From: DASSBQ01 sp040981125 | Lineage (GTDB): Bacteria; Nitrospirota; Nitrospiria; Nitrospirales; Nitrospiraceae | Assembly: GCA_040981125.1 (NCBI GenBank) | Contig: JANRMQ010000017.1 | Location: forward strand, 1-64,000 | Direction of reading: 5' to 3' | DNA length: 64,000 bases | Part shown: positions 44,838-54,317 of the stretch, one piece after another | Numbering within the stretch: the first letter of the stretch is position 1 | How the letters are laid out: each line of letters opens with the position of its first letter | Notes under the pieces: model-generated | Database searches by the model: none | Told to the model about the DNA's origin: nothing | Seen by the model: the letters and a program-made list of their open reading frames with translations, nothing else | Position numbers and translations under genes: made by a program

Positions 44838-46229
44838 TCATTTGTCCTCGGCATCATCGCCTAGATCCAGCCCGAACCGCTCGGCCATTCGATACAGCGT
44901 CCGTCTATCGATCCCGAGCACCTTGGACGCCTTGACCTTATTCCCGCGCGTTTCCTTCAGTACGCGGACAAGGTGGCGTTTTTCCACTTCATCCAAAGTC
45001 AGCAGAGCCTCATTCGCGGAATCCACTGAATCCAGGGCGCTTCCTGCCGGCGGCGCTTGGCAGCGAAGCGGTTCGGGCAAATCTTCGGGCAACAGCAGCG
45101 GACCATGGCTCAAGGACACGGCGCGCTCGATCGCATTCTCCAATTCGCGCACATTCCCGGGCCAGGCGTACTCCTTCAACAATGCCATCGTGTCGGGATG
45201 AAACCCTTTCACGTGAGCCGCGCCACCGGCATACTTCTGGAGAAAATGATAGGCCAACATCGGAATATCATCGCGCCGCTCGGAAAGCGACGGCAGGAGA
45301 ATACGCACGACGTTCAACCGATAATACAAATCATCCCGGAAGCGACCTTCTTTCACCAAGCCGGCCAAATCGCGATTCGTAGCCGCAATGACGCGAACAT
45401 CGACCTTGGTCGAAGTCGTACTCCCGACCCGCCGGACCTCCTGATCCTGCATCACCCTGAGCAATTTCACCTGTAACGCCGTGCCCAAGTCGCCGATCTC
45501 GTCCAAAAACAACGTTCCTCCGTTCGCCGACTCGAATAAGCCGGCCTTAGCGCTGGCCGCTCCCGTGAAGGCGCCCTTCTCATACCCGAACATTTCCGAT
45601 TCAAGCAGCTGGTCGGGTAGCGCCCCGCAGTTGACCGGCACGAACGGCTTTTCACGCCTTGGACTGTTCGAATGAATCGCACGGGCGATCAACTCCTTGC
45701 CGGTTCCGCTTTCACCTTCAATGAGAATCGTGCTCCGGCTCTCCGACACGCGGGCAACCAATTTGTAGACCTCCAGCATGGCGGGGCTGCTGCCGACAAG
45801 CTGCGTCCATGTTTCCCGGCCGCGCCGCTCGTCGCGAAACCGGGCGTTTTCACGGACAAGCCGGCAATGTTCCAGGCTCCGCTGGACGACCAATCGAATT
45901 TCTTCTTTCTTAAACGGTTTGGCCAAGTAATCATACGCGCCTTGCTTGATGGCCTCGATCGCGCCTTCCAGCGAACCAAACGCGGTCAGCAATACGATGG
46001 ACGTATCAGGGCTGAACCGTTTGAATTCTCGCAACACAGCCAGACCATCGACCGTTCCCATACGGATATCCGTCAATACCAGATCCACCCTGGTTTGCTT
46101 GCCGCGTTCAATGGCCTGAGCGCCGCCCTCAAAGGTTTCGACGTCATAGCCCTCTTTGACGAGAGCCTCTCGAAGCAGGTCTCTGGCCACGGCATCGTCG
46201 TCAATGACAAAGATTTTTGATTCCGCCAT
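44838..46229 (-). CDS. Sigma-54-dependent response regulator (NtrC family)
   Basis: A 463-residue transcription activator with three domains. The receiver (residues 4-120) has VIDDD, phosphoacceptor Asp in LTDIRMG and AKPFKK. The AAA+ domain has Walker A GESGTGKE, the sigma-54 contact GAFTGA, Walker B GGTLFLDEIGDL and an arginine-finger region DLYYRLNV. The Fis-type HTH is VLGIDRRTLYRMAERFG. It would activate sigma-54 promoters when phosphorylated. It lies 5 bases after the kinase gene, and the start MAESKIFVIDDD fits this junction. Confidence 0.94.
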   Translation of the reverse strand: MAESKIFVIDDDAVARDLLREALVKEGYDVETFEGGAQAIERGKQTRVDLVLTDIRMGTVDGLAVLREFKRFSPDTSIVLLTAFGSLEGAIEAIKQGAYDYLAKPFKKEEIRLVVQRSLEHCRLVRENARFRDERRGRETWTQLVGSSPAMLEVYKLVARVSESRSTILIEGESGTGKELIARAIHSNSPRREKPFVPVNCGALPDQLLESEMFGYEKGAFTGAASAKAGLFESANGGTLFLDEIGDLGTALQVKLLRVMQDQEVRRVGSTTSTKVDVRVIAATNRDLAGLVKEGRFRDDLYYRLNVVRILLPSLSERRDDIPMLAYHFLQKYAGGAAHVKGFHPDTMALLKEYAWPGNVRELENAIERAVSLSHGPLLLPEDLPEPLRCQAPPAGSALDSVDSANEALLTLDEVEKRHLVRVLKETRGNKVKASKVLGIDRRTLYRMAERFGLDLGDDAEDK

Positions 46230-46234
46230 ATGCC

Positions 46235-47389
46235 TTACCCGGCCGTCATGGATTCGGATTTCAATCCCGGCAGCGAGACCGTGACGGTCGTTCCTTTTCC
46301 CACCTCGCTGTCCATCGTCAACGTGCCTCCGTGGGCCGACACAGTTTCCCGGCTCAGAAACAGTCCCAGGCCCGTCCCCTTGCCCACCGCCTTGGTGGTA
46401 AAGAAGGGCTCGAACGCCCGCTGGAGATCTTCCTTCGGCATACCGCATCCTGTGTCACGCACTTGCAACAAGGCCATCGTATCAATGGTCCGCCCGGTAC
46501 ATTGTCCCGCTTCCACTTCATCGGCCGATGCGGCGCGGGATGCCAGCGCGACGGTTACGGTACCACTCGCGCCGGTCGCGATCAGTGCATTGGTCAAGAG
46601 GTTCACCAGGACTTGATGGATCTTTTCCGCGTCGGCCCAGGCCATTGGAAGCGATACACCCTCTTCCACCTGAAGCAGCACCTGCTTGGCACGGAACGCC
46701 GGCTCCATCAATGCGACAACCGGCTGGACCAATTCGCCCGGAGAACGCCATGATGGTTCCGGCTTCCGCTGCCTGGTGGAGGAAAGCAAATCTTGAATGA
46801 TGCGGACCACCCGGTTGAGTTGATCATCGACGATATCAATGCGCTTTTTCATGTCCGGGGTGATGCCGGGCTCTTCGGCCAAGGCCTGCACATGCCAGGC
46901 GATTGAATGCAGAGGAGTTCCGACTTCGTGCGCGACGGAGGCGACGAGTTGTCCCACGGCGGCAAGCCGCTCCGAGTGATACAGCCGATCCTTCATTTCC
47001 ACCAGTTGCTCATTGGCCCGCAATAGATTCTCGGTTTGCTTCGCAAGCGCCGCGCGCGCCGCTTCCTCCCTGGCTTTTCGTTCCTCCCATGCCATCCCGA
47101 TGTAGGCGACGCCGATCAGTACACAAACGACCAGGGTCCGGTTGATCACCACCGTCGTAAAGCGCTCCTTCTTTTTGGTCGGTTGGAACAAGCCCACGTA
47201 GGACACCACGACACAGAGAAGGACGGTAATATACATCAATTTCCGATTGCGTACCGTGGCGATCAGCAAGATCGGCAGGACGAAGCCATAGGCGCCGACC
47301 ACGTTCAAGGGGAACAAGACCTCCACCACGATGATGAGGAGGCAGAGGACCGCGGCGACGGAGAGAATCAGGCGGTTCCGATTGTTCAT
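46235..47389 (-). CDS. Membrane sensor histidine kinase
   Basis: A 384-residue kinase. Three or four transmembrane helices occupy residues 7-120, without a large periplasmic sensor domain. A coiled-coil linker (ARAALAKQTENLLRANEQLVE) leads to the H-box VAHEVGTPLHS. The ATPase domain has N-box NLLTNAL, DTGCGM and GTGLGLFLS. It forms an operon with the downstream NtrC-type regulator, its probable partner. The signal is unknown. Confidence 0.93.
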   Translation of the reverse strand: MNNRNRLILSVAAVLCLLIIVVEVLFPLNVVGAYGFVLPILLIATVRNRKLMYITVLLCVVVSYVGLFQPTKKKERFTTVVINRTLVVCVLIGVAYIGMAWEERKAREEAARAALAKQTENLLRANEQLVEMKDRLYHSERLAAVGQLVASVAHEVGTPLHSIAWHVQALAEEPGITPDMKKRIDIVDDQLNRVVRIIQDLLSSTRQRKPEPSWRSPGELVQPVVALMEPAFRAKQVLLQVEEGVSLPMAWADAEKIHQVLVNLLTNALIATGASGTVTVALASRAASADEVEAGQCTGRTIDTMALLQVRDTGCGMPKEDLQRAFEPFFTTKAVGKGTGLGLFLSRETVSAHGGTLTMDSEVGKGTTVTVSLPGLKSESMTAG

Positions 47390-47418
47390 CGTTCAACGGC
47401 ACTGCGCGCCGCGGCGGT

Positions 47419-49686
47419 TTAGGCCGCCGCCGTCGGCACAGGCGGGCGGAGCGCGCGCATCAGCTCTGCGACTTCTCTGATGCGCTTGTCACGGCGCATC
47501 TCGTCGAGACTCAGCGACAATTTGCGGGACCAATTAGGATAACTGTCCACCGTCCCGGGAAGATTCATCTGCATCACTTCTCCAATGAGATCGTCCACAT
47601 TCGCCAAAACGACGGACGAGGAGCTTTTTGCCAAATAGGCGTGAATCGCCTCGCATAAGGCGGGGGTCATGCTTGGCGTGTCCGCAGGCTCTTCGCTCAC
47701 GCCGTCAGGCAACAGTCCTTCCCGTTTGAGCGCGCTGAGGATTTTCCCCTTGTCTCGTTGCCGCTCCTCCAGGGCGTGTTTTTTGGCTTCCTCGGTCGTG
47801 TAAATGCCGAGTCCTGCCCGAAGATGGATGTCTTCACCGATCCAGTATCCCGATAAGGTGGGCAAATCATGGGTGGTCACCACTGCCAAAGACTCCTCGG
47901 GGTACGCAGCCGGCGCCTTTATGGTTCCGTCCGAAGTCCGCTCGAAGTAAAAGACCCGGTAAGATAAGACCTTTTTGCGGGACAGCTCCTCGCGCACCCA
48001 GTCCGGAACCGTGCCGAGATCTTCTCCGATGATCAGCGTGTCGGCCCGCATGCTCTCCAGTGCAAGGATGGACAAGAGATCGGAGGACGGATAGTAGACA
48101 TAGGCGCCCGACGAAGCCGGCATTCCTCGGGGAACCCAGAATAAGCGAAATAACGCCATGACATGGTCGATCCGTAACGCTCCACCTTGACCGAGATTCT
48201 TCCGGAGCAATTGGATATACGGTCGATATGCCAGATCCCTCATGTGTAGCGGATTGAACGGGGGAAAGCCCCAGTTTTGCCCCTGCGGGGCGAAATCGTC
48301 CGGCGGGGCTCCGCAGTCGGCCGCCAATGCCAGCGCTTCTTGAAAGATCCAGCTCTCCGCGCCGCTTCGATCGCTGCCCAACGCAAAATCTCGATACAGC
48401 CCCACCGCCATCTTCACGGAAAGAGCCCGAGCGCCGACTTCTCTCAGCTGTTCCGCGGCGATCCATTGAATGTATTGAAAGAACCGGACGCGCTTTCTAT
48501 GCCGGCGTCCAAATTCACGGACCGCCGGCGACGTGGGAGATTGATATTGTGCAGGCCACTGCTGCCAGACGGTCGCTTGTGGATCGACCAACCGGCGCTC
48601 GTCTTCCAAAACCTGGAAAATGGCATACCACTCGAGCGCCTCGCCCTCCTCCCGAATGAAGCGCTCCAAGAGCCATCCTCGTGCGGTCGTGGGTTGAAGG
48701 GCCGGTTCAGTGCCGCTGTAATTATCGCGGAGGAACTGACGGTACGCCCAGTCCAACATGGTCCGTTTGGCTTTGGATACCGCATCATAGTCGACTCGAT
48801 CGCTTTTTCGCGCCGCCTCCAATGCGTCCTGGAATTCCTGGCTCCCGCGGGCCTGCCTCGCATCGGGGGACGAATGGAACTCCGGCAGGCGCTCCAAGTC
48901 GATATACAGTTCATTCAGATACAAGCGGCTGTTCGGCGCATACGGACTTAGATGATGAGGCCTGCTGTTCTTCAGCGCGTGCAACGGATTGACCCCGACG
49001 AGCGAAGCGCCCAGATCCTTGCCGGCCCAGTCAACCAAGTCGCGCAAATCGGTGAAATCTCCTGCCCCCCAATTCGTCGCCGAGCGCAATGAATATAACT
49101 GCACGGCGAGTCCCCACATCTTCCCGCCCTGAAGGAATGCATGCGGTACATGACAGTGAGGTGGGGCGACAATCAATCGAAGAGAACCCTCGGCCGGCGA
49201 GCGGCCCCCTTTAGCCGAGGCCACGATATCGTAATATCCGGGTACGAGCGAAGCTGGAATCGGTATGGCAAATTGGACATACCGATTGCCTGCAACGTAC
49301 TTAACGTCTTGTGGGATGAGCCCGGGACCTGTTTCCTCCTGGTGAATCACGGCACCGGTTTCATCCCGCAGTTCCCAGATGATCCGCAGTTTCTGTTCCT
49401 CGGCTCCTTCGGAAGGCAGGCGGAAGCTCCAATGAGCGTCGCCGGCCCCCCGCTGGATGACTGTCACCGGGTCGCAAGACCTACTCCAAGGCGTTTCGTC
49501 AAGGCGGGTCAGTTCCCTGGCCAATGCTTCACCCGAATCGACGGAAAATCCCATCGCACTAAGGATGCCTCGTTTGGTTTCGGCGGACGCAACGTGGCAG
49601 GCGCCCCGGATGTCATGATACTCGGCGGCGATACCGACTCGCTGTGCTAAAAGATCTAACAGTTGCGTGTCATGTTGGTCATACAT
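47419..49686 (-). CDS. malQ: 4-alpha-glucanotransferase (GH77)
   Basis: MalQ (amylomaltase) transfers alpha-1,4-glucan segments between maltodextrins. The 755-residue product has an N-terminal beta-sandwich extension of about 170 residues before the GH77 barrel. Catalytic features are LRIDHVMALFRLFW (nucleophile Asp), IGEDLGTVP (acid/base Glu) and TTHDLPTLSGYW. It lies 29 bases upstream of the sensor kinase on the same strand. With GlgP at 21419 it would process glycogen-derived dextrins. Confidence 0.93.
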   Translation of the reverse strand: MYDQHDTQLLDLLAQRVGIAAEYHDIRGACHVASAETKRGILSAMGFSVDSGEALARELTRLDETPWSRSCDPVTVIQRGAGDAHWSFRLPSEGAEEQKLRIIWELRDETGAVIHQEETGPGLIPQDVKYVAGNRYVQFAIPIPASLVPGYYDIVASAKGGRSPAEGSLRLIVAPPHCHVPHAFLQGGKMWGLAVQLYSLRSATNWGAGDFTDLRDLVDWAGKDLGASLVGVNPLHALKNSRPHHLSPYAPNSRLYLNELYIDLERLPEFHSSPDARQARGSQEFQDALEAARKSDRVDYDAVSKAKRTMLDWAYRQFLRDNYSGTEPALQPTTARGWLLERFIREEGEALEWYAIFQVLEDERRLVDPQATVWQQWPAQYQSPTSPAVREFGRRHRKRVRFFQYIQWIAAEQLREVGARALSVKMAVGLYRDFALGSDRSGAESWIFQEALALAADCGAPPDDFAPQGQNWGFPPFNPLHMRDLAYRPYIQLLRKNLGQGGALRIDHVMALFRLFWVPRGMPASSGAYVYYPSSDLLSILALESMRADTLIIGEDLGTVPDWVREELSRKKVLSYRVFYFERTSDGTIKAPAAYPEESLAVVTTHDLPTLSGYWIGEDIHLRAGLGIYTTEEAKKHALEERQRDKGKILSALKREGLLPDGVSEEPADTPSMTPALCEAIHAYLAKSSSSVVLANVDDLIGEVMQMNLPGTVDSYPNWSRKLSLSLDEMRRDKRIREVAELMRALRPPVPTAAA

Positions 49687-49957
49687 AGGGCTGAGTCTGA
49701 GTGAAGACCCATTTCAAGTCAAGGCATGCGCAGGATTTCAACGACGCCCGCAAGGCGGAGATCGGGTTCCTGAAGTCGGGTGTCTTTTGCCATGGACGTC
49801 AATCGCCATTGATCAGGGAAGACCGTGTCTCGCAGTCCCTCTGCAAGCCATCTATAATACGTTCTGCCGCATCCCAAGGGGCACCCGATTGCCGCGTCCG
49901 GCATCGCATGGTAGCATGGAGTCACCTTTCGCACGTTTCGGCCAAACGGAGGCCACT

Positions 49958-50710
49958 ATGAACCCGCCATATGCCCTGCTCGCGGTCATGCTGATAGTCT
50001 GGGTGACGGTTTCCGGAACGCTATTGCCGCCCATGTCGCATGCGGCCACCGAATCGACTTCGGTCCGGATCACGGGGGATTATCGTTATGCCTATCATGA
50101 TCCGGAGACGCCGACTCAAGCGCAGGATTTTGCCTGCCGTGAAGCGCTGCGGCTCGCGGTGACCACCGCGGCCCCGGTCCGAGAGCAAACCGGCTCCGTC
50201 GTGGATCCGATTCTCTTTCGAGAGCTGGTCCATACTCTCGCGACCAGGCATGTGACTGACTATCAAACGGTGGAACAGTTCCGGAAAGGCCACACGGTGT
50301 ATTGCAAAATACGCGGGATACTTCAGTCCGAGATCGTGCAGCAGGTGTTCGAGACCCAAAGCCGCATGGCGCCGGAGACGTCGGATGCCTCCGCATCAGG
50401 AGGTGGATTTGATCGCAACCGGGTGCTTCAAATTATGGCAGCCGAAGAGCAGGATGGAACAGTCATCGTCACCTATCAAGCGTTGCGGCGACTGGACTGG
50501 TCCACCACCGCCTATGCCGGTAGCTTGCAGGGGTTGGCCGACATCATGATCGACTTCTATGACAGCGACGGAGTCTTGATCCGGACTTATCGTCATCCAG
50601 CCAGACGGACATCAGGCGGCGAGGATGTCATGCAGCCGGGCCAAATCGGGGTCGTGAAAGTTCCGAGGCCCCTTCACGCCAAGACATACCGGGTCTGGCT
50701 GGTAAAATAG
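49958..50710 (+). CDS. Exported protein of unknown function
   Basis: A 250-residue protein with a signal sequence (LLAVMLIVWVTVSGTLLPPMSHA). The mature N-terminus (ITGDYRYAYHDPETPTQAQ, then ACREALRLAVTTAAPV) resembles exported proteins with FlgT-N or LPP20-like domains. The C-terminal part looks like a beta-sandwich. GGAGG lies 5 bases before the chosen ATG; the open frame upstream overlaps malQ antisense and is unlikely. Confidence 0.75.
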   Translation: MNPPYALLAVMLIVWVTVSGTLLPPMSHAATESTSVRITGDYRYAYHDPETPTQAQDFACREALRLAVTTAAPVREQTGSVVDPILFRELVHTLATRHVTDYQTVEQFRKGHTVYCKIRGILQSEIVQQVFETQSRMAPETSDASASGGGFDRNRVLQIMAAEEQDGTVIVTYQALRRLDWSTTAYAGSLQGLADIMIDFYDSDGVLIRTYRHPARRTSGGEDVMQPGQIGVVKVPRPLHAKTYRVWLVK

Positions 50711-50718
50711 CCGCAGGT

Positions 50719-51555
50719 CTATCTCTCCGTGGCGATGGGAGGCAGATTGATCCCAAACCGTTCCAATCCCATGATCACCGTCAACGCCGACGGGGAATGC
50801 TGAACGATTTCCTTTTGAACCTCGATCCGCCGCAAGTCTACGAACTCAGGCGCCGTTAACCCCAGTGACTCGCGATAGGCGCGGTCGGCGATGCCGCGCT
50901 GTCTTTCGGCTTTCTCCCGTGATTCTTCGGCCTTCTGGAATTCGACCATCGTGATCTTGCGCTGCTCTTGGATGATGGTTTGCGTCGTCTGCTCGACCAC
51001 CCCTTTGGGGGGCAGGATGCTCCCCACCACAACTCGGTTCAACCGAACCGGAATGTTCTGTTTTTCGATCAATTTGGACTGGACTTCACGCGCGATCGCC
51101 TCTTGCAGCTTCGTGCGTGTCGTCGGATCGGTCGTCAACTGGAACAGCGGATACTTCTGGACTTCCTCACGAACAAAAGTCCGAAACGCTTCCTTCATGT
51201 TGTTTTGATACCAATTCGGGCCGAACCGGCTGATCAATTCAGGGGTGCGTCCCTCCACCACATTCGCAATCAGGAAGGCATCGAAGGACACCGGCGCGTT
51301 TTCCGCCGAAATAATATCAAAATGCTCGGAATACTGAACCGGACGAACATCCACATCGACGACTTTGGTGGTCGGCGCGACCCACACACGGCCCGTTTTG
51401 GAAGGCACAGGATCGACGCCACCGTGCCCGAAGAAGAACGGCTGCTCCACCATCACGCCCTCATGACCGGCCTCGATTGCCACACAGCCGACCGCCGGCA
51501 AACAGACCAGGGTCATCGCGAGAGCCCGGCTCATCATCCATGTGCTTCGCATCAT
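50719..51555 (-). CDS. SPFH/prohibitin-like lipoprotein
   Basis: A 278-residue protein with a signal and a lipobox-like VGC near residue 24. It then has an SPFH/Band 7-type domain (VRPVQYSEHFDIISAENAPV, EDGVMVEQP-like start, FVREEVQKYPLFQLTTD) and a long alpha-helical tail (VEFQKAEESREKAERQRG). Band 7 proteins build ring or cage oligomers on membranes. Anchoring by a lipid rather than a transmembrane helix is unusual. GGAGGAGG before the tandem ATGs sets the start. Confidence 0.82.
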   Translation of the reverse strand: MMRSTWMMSRALAMTLVCLPAVGCVAIEAGHEGVMVEQPFFFGHGGVDPVPSKTGRVWVAPTTKVVDVDVRPVQYSEHFDIISAENAPVSFDAFLIANVVEGRTPELISRFGPNWYQNNMKEAFRTFVREEVQKYPLFQLTTDPTTRTKLQEAIAREVQSKLIEKQNIPVRLNRVVVGSILPPKGVVEQTTQTIIQEQRKITMVEFQKAEESREKAERQRGIADRAYRESLGLTAPEFVDLRRIEVQKEIVQHSPSALTVIMGLERFGINLPPIATER

Positions 51556-51676
51556 CGTCCTCCTCCGTAAGGGAAATTCCCGTTCGCCTGCATCGACTAC
51601 CTTACGAATCATACTGGAAACATGTCAAACGCCGGGATCGGCCGGAAGGCATGCCTGCCGGAAGTCGAGGAGAGGG

Positions 51677-52087
51677 CTAAAAGATTCCGGCTTGTCGCTG
51701 CAGCCACCGGATATACTTGGTGATCTGATCAATATCCTCAGGGGCGACTCCCTCAATTTTCGGCATGTTTCCAAAATCCCAGTGATGGGCTCGAACACCG
51801 TTGAGCGCCGCACGCTGAAAGGCAATATCGGCATGATGATTCGGTTCATAAATCTTATGGACAAGCGGCGGGCCCTGTGAAGTTCCGACCGCCCGCGCGC
51901 CGTGGCAGGCCGCGCAATGGGCGGTAAACTTGGCTTCACCGGCTTGAAATTCCGCGGGCGTTGCGCCGGCCGCAGAAGGCGCCTCTTCTTTTCCGGCCTG
52001 CGATTCGCAAGCGGCACAGAACAGCACGACGAGAAAACAGAGAATCGCGCGTGCCGGGCTGCTTTGGATACCAGCCATACGGTTCAT
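51677..52087 (-). CDS. Cytochrome c class I lipoprotein
   Basis: A 136-residue c-type cytochrome with a signal and lipobox-like FCAAC, then one heme-binding motif CAACH near residue 58. The axial Met is probably in FGNMPKIEGV, with the class I C-terminal helix ITKYIRWLQRQ. It is probably tethered to the periplasmic face as a small electron carrier. Its ATG overlaps the stop of a 48-residue membrane protein gene. Confidence 0.9.
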   Translation of the reverse strand: MNRMAGIQSSPARAILCFLVVLFCAACESQAGKEEAPSAAGATPAEFQAGEAKFTAHCAACHGARAVGTSQGPPLVHKIYEPNHHADIAFQRAALNGVRAHHWDFGNMPKIEGVAPEDIDQITKYIRWLQRQAGIF

Positions 52088-52230
52088 GAGTCTTTGGAAT
52101 GTCCTTCGAATTGATCGCGCAACATCTGCGTGGTTTTTTTCATTGTCGCACGCCGATAAAGCCGGGCCACCACCGGTGCCACAATAATCAATCCGATTGT
52201 GAGGTACATGAAAAATTCTTCCCGCGTCAT
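52084..52230 (-). CDS. 48-residue single-pass membrane protein
   Basis: The small gene encodes MTREEFFMYLTIGLIIVAPV, with one transmembrane helix (residues 8-23), then a basic tail (RLYRRATMKKTTQML). Its stop overlaps the start of the cytochrome c gene by ATGA, which argues strongly that it is translated. Size and layout recall CcmD- or CcoQ-like accessory peptides; no family is assigned. Confidence 0.65.
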   Translation of the reverse strand: MTREEFFMYLTIGLIIVAPVVARLYRRATMKKTTQMLRDQFEGHSKDS

Positions 52231-52268
52231 GATGATGTCCGAGCCAAACGGCGCCGGCCTCCCGCTAG

Positions 52269-52967
52269 TCAGAGTATCGCATAGGGGACAGGGTCTACAA
52301 CTCCCGCCTGGCGAAATCCTTCCCGGCGGATGATGCAGCTGTCACAGCGCCCGCATGCCGTGCCGGACGCATCGGGATCGTAACAACTGTGTGTGTGCTC
52401 GAAGGGAACACGGAGTTCGGCCCCGCGCCGCACGATCTCCGCTTTGGACAGCATAAGCAGCGGAGCCCGCACCTGGATCGACCGCCCGGCGGCTCCCGCG
52501 CTCGTTCCCAACCGCGCCATAGCCTCGAATGCGCGGATGAATTCCGGCCGGCAATCAGGATAGCCGGAGTAATCCAGGACATTCGCGCCGAAATATATCC
52601 AGGCAGCGTTGCGCGCCTCGGCATAGGCCAGCGCAAGGGAAAGAAATATCGTGTTACGCGCGGGCACATACGTGACCGGGATACCGTCGGTGCGAGTCTC
52701 CGCAGGCCTATCCTTTGGGACCGCCATGTGCCCGGTCAGAGCCGACCCGCCGATTGGGCGCAGGTTGACGTCAATAACGAGGTGCTCACTCGCGTCGAGG
52801 AAAGACGCGATCGACTGGGCGCGAGTGATCTCTACCGCATGGCGCTGGCCGTAGGCCACGGTCAGGCAGTGAAGCGCCAATCCTTCCTGCCGGGCGATGG
52901 CAGCGGTGACCGCAGAATCCAAGCCGCCGCTCAACAGGATGACCGCTTTCCCGGATTCCGGACTCAT
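52269..52967 (-). CDS. queC: 7-cyano-7-deazaguanine synthase
   Basis: QueC converts 7-carboxy-7-deazaguanine to preQ0 with ATP and ammonia in the queuosine pathway. The 232-residue product has the PP-loop LLSGGLDSAVT, then AYGQRHAVEI, YVPARNTIFLSLALAYAE and the zinc-binding cysteines in SCYDPDASGTACGRCDSC. The start MSPESGKAVILL gives a normal length; an upstream extension of 31 residues is not QueC-like. No other queuosine gene is in the window. Confidence 0.95.
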   Translation of the reverse strand: MSPESGKAVILLSGGLDSAVTAAIARQEGLALHCLTVAYGQRHAVEITRAQSIASFLDASEHLVIDVNLRPIGGSALTGHMAVPKDRPAETRTDGIPVTYVPARNTIFLSLALAYAEARNAAWIYFGANVLDYSGYPDCRPEFIRAFEAMARLGTSAGAAGRSIQVRAPLLMLSKAEIVRRGAELRVPFEHTHSCYDPDASGTACGRCDSCIIRREGFRQAGVVDPVPYAIL

Positions 52968-53109
52968 GGGGAGTTTCTGTCGAGGAGCCCGCCAGATGAA
53001 TGAACAATCGAGGCGGCGGAGAGGAACGGAAGAGCCGGCCCGATAACAATCAGTTCGCAATTAGACTACATGCTACGAATCGACAAGGGGCGGCCGGCTG
53101 AAGGAAACC

Positions 53110-53664
53110 TCAGTCTCGTTCTTCTTCCCTTTCGATCTTCTCGAGCAGTTCCTGGCGTGACTGGCATTCCACACAGAGTTTGGCGAAAGGAACCGCTTCC
53201 AGCCGCCTTTCGCTGATTTCCACTCCGCATTCCGCACAAATGCCGTAGGTGCCTTCATTCAGCCTCATCAGGGCTTCATCGATTGATTGCCGGCGCCGAT
53301 TCCGCATTTCCATGAGCGAGATGCCGAGTTCGCGCTCCAGATCCATCAATGCTTGGTCGCCAATATCACGCGCGGATTCAAGCCGGCGCTGCTGGTCCTC
53401 CGTCAAGGATTGCCCAAGACTTTCCTCGATTTCCCGCAGGATCTCCTGACGTTTGCTGAACAACATCTGCTGAAGCGCATCGCGACGCCGTTCGCGTGCT
53501 TCGCGCTCTTTCGGAGTTTCTTTGACGCCGATCGGCGCAATGATTCTACCCGTGATGACTTCCTCCTGGTCCTCGCCGGCCGTCTCATCGTTTTTTCCTG
53601 TTGTTTTTGGAGCCATTTTAGCCTTTGTTGCGGTTTTCTTCTTAGCTGGGACTTTGGTCGCCAT
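53110..53664 (-). CDS. DksA/TraR-family zinc-finger transcription factor
   Basis: A 184-residue protein. Residues 1-35 are rich in Lys, Ala and Thr and probably disordered; a long coiled coil follows (REARERRRDALQQML to LEREL). The C-terminal C4 zinc finger is CAECGVEISERRLEAVP then CVEC. The coiled-coil-tip region differs from classical DksA, so (p)ppGpp-linked regulation of RNA polymerase is only a possibility. Confidence 0.85.
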   Translation of the reverse strand: MATKVPAKKKTATKAKMAPKTTGKNDETAGEDQEEVITGRIIAPIGVKETPKEREARERRRDALQQMLFSKRQEILREIEESLGQSLTEDQQRRLESARDIGDQALMDLERELGISLMEMRNRRRQSIDEALMRLNEGTYGICAECGVEISERRLEAVPFAKLCVECQSRQELLEKIEREEERD

Positions 53665-53775
53665 AGGATCTTGAGATCCTTTCGTCAGGAGGCCAGGCGA
53701 AAAGTTCGGCTTCTATATCACGCTAATGGGACGTTTGACAAGTCCCGTTTGGCTCGTGGGCAATGAAAGAAGAGA

Positions 53776-54291
53776 TCAAGGATAGACGATCGTGGAGTGA
53801 ACGCTGTATCCGGACAATTTCTCGCGGCCACGCAGGCTTGTAAGCTCCACAAGGAAATCCAGTGCGGCAATTTCACCACCGAGCTGGCGAATGAGATGAA
53901 CCGTGGCGGCGGCTGTGCCGCCGGTTGCCAGGAGGTCGTCCACTATCAGAACCTTTTCTCCCATTTGGATCGCGTCACGATGAATGGCGAGCGAGTTGGA
54001 GCCATATTCCAGGTTGTATTTGACCTCGAAAATGTCCGCCGGTAGCTTGCCCGGCTTTCGGACCGGAATAAAGCCGGCACTGAGGCGCGTGGCCAACGTG
54101 CCTCCGAGGATGAACCCACGCGACTCGATTCCGACGACCTTAGCAATACCCATCGTCACATACCGGTCGGTCAGTTCGTCGGTGATCGCCCGCAGGGCCT
54201 TGGCGTCCTTGAGAAGGGTGGTGATGTCGTAAAAGAGTATACCGGGTTTGGGAAAGTCAGGGACTTCGCGGATGAGCGCTTTGTAATCCAT
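53776..54291 (-). CDS. apt: Adenine phosphoribosyltransferase
   Basis: Apt salvages adenine to AMP with PRPP. The 171-residue product matches the family length: the N-terminal IREVPDFPKPGILFYDITTLL, GIESRGFILG and the PRPP-binding loop VLIVDDLLATGGTAAAT are present. It lies between the DksA-type gene and the sigma factor gene, on the same strand. Confidence 0.96.
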   Translation of the reverse strand: MDYKALIREVPDFPKPGILFYDITTLLKDAKALRAITDELTDRYVTMGIAKVVGIESRGFILGGTLATRLSAGFIPVRKPGKLPADIFEVKYNLEYGSNSLAIHRDAIQMGEKVLIVDDLLATGGTAAATVHLIRQLGGEIAALDFLVELTSLRGREKLSGYSVHSTIVYP

Positions 54292-54317
54292 GAAGACGGC
54301 GGCGGCGATCCGATTGG

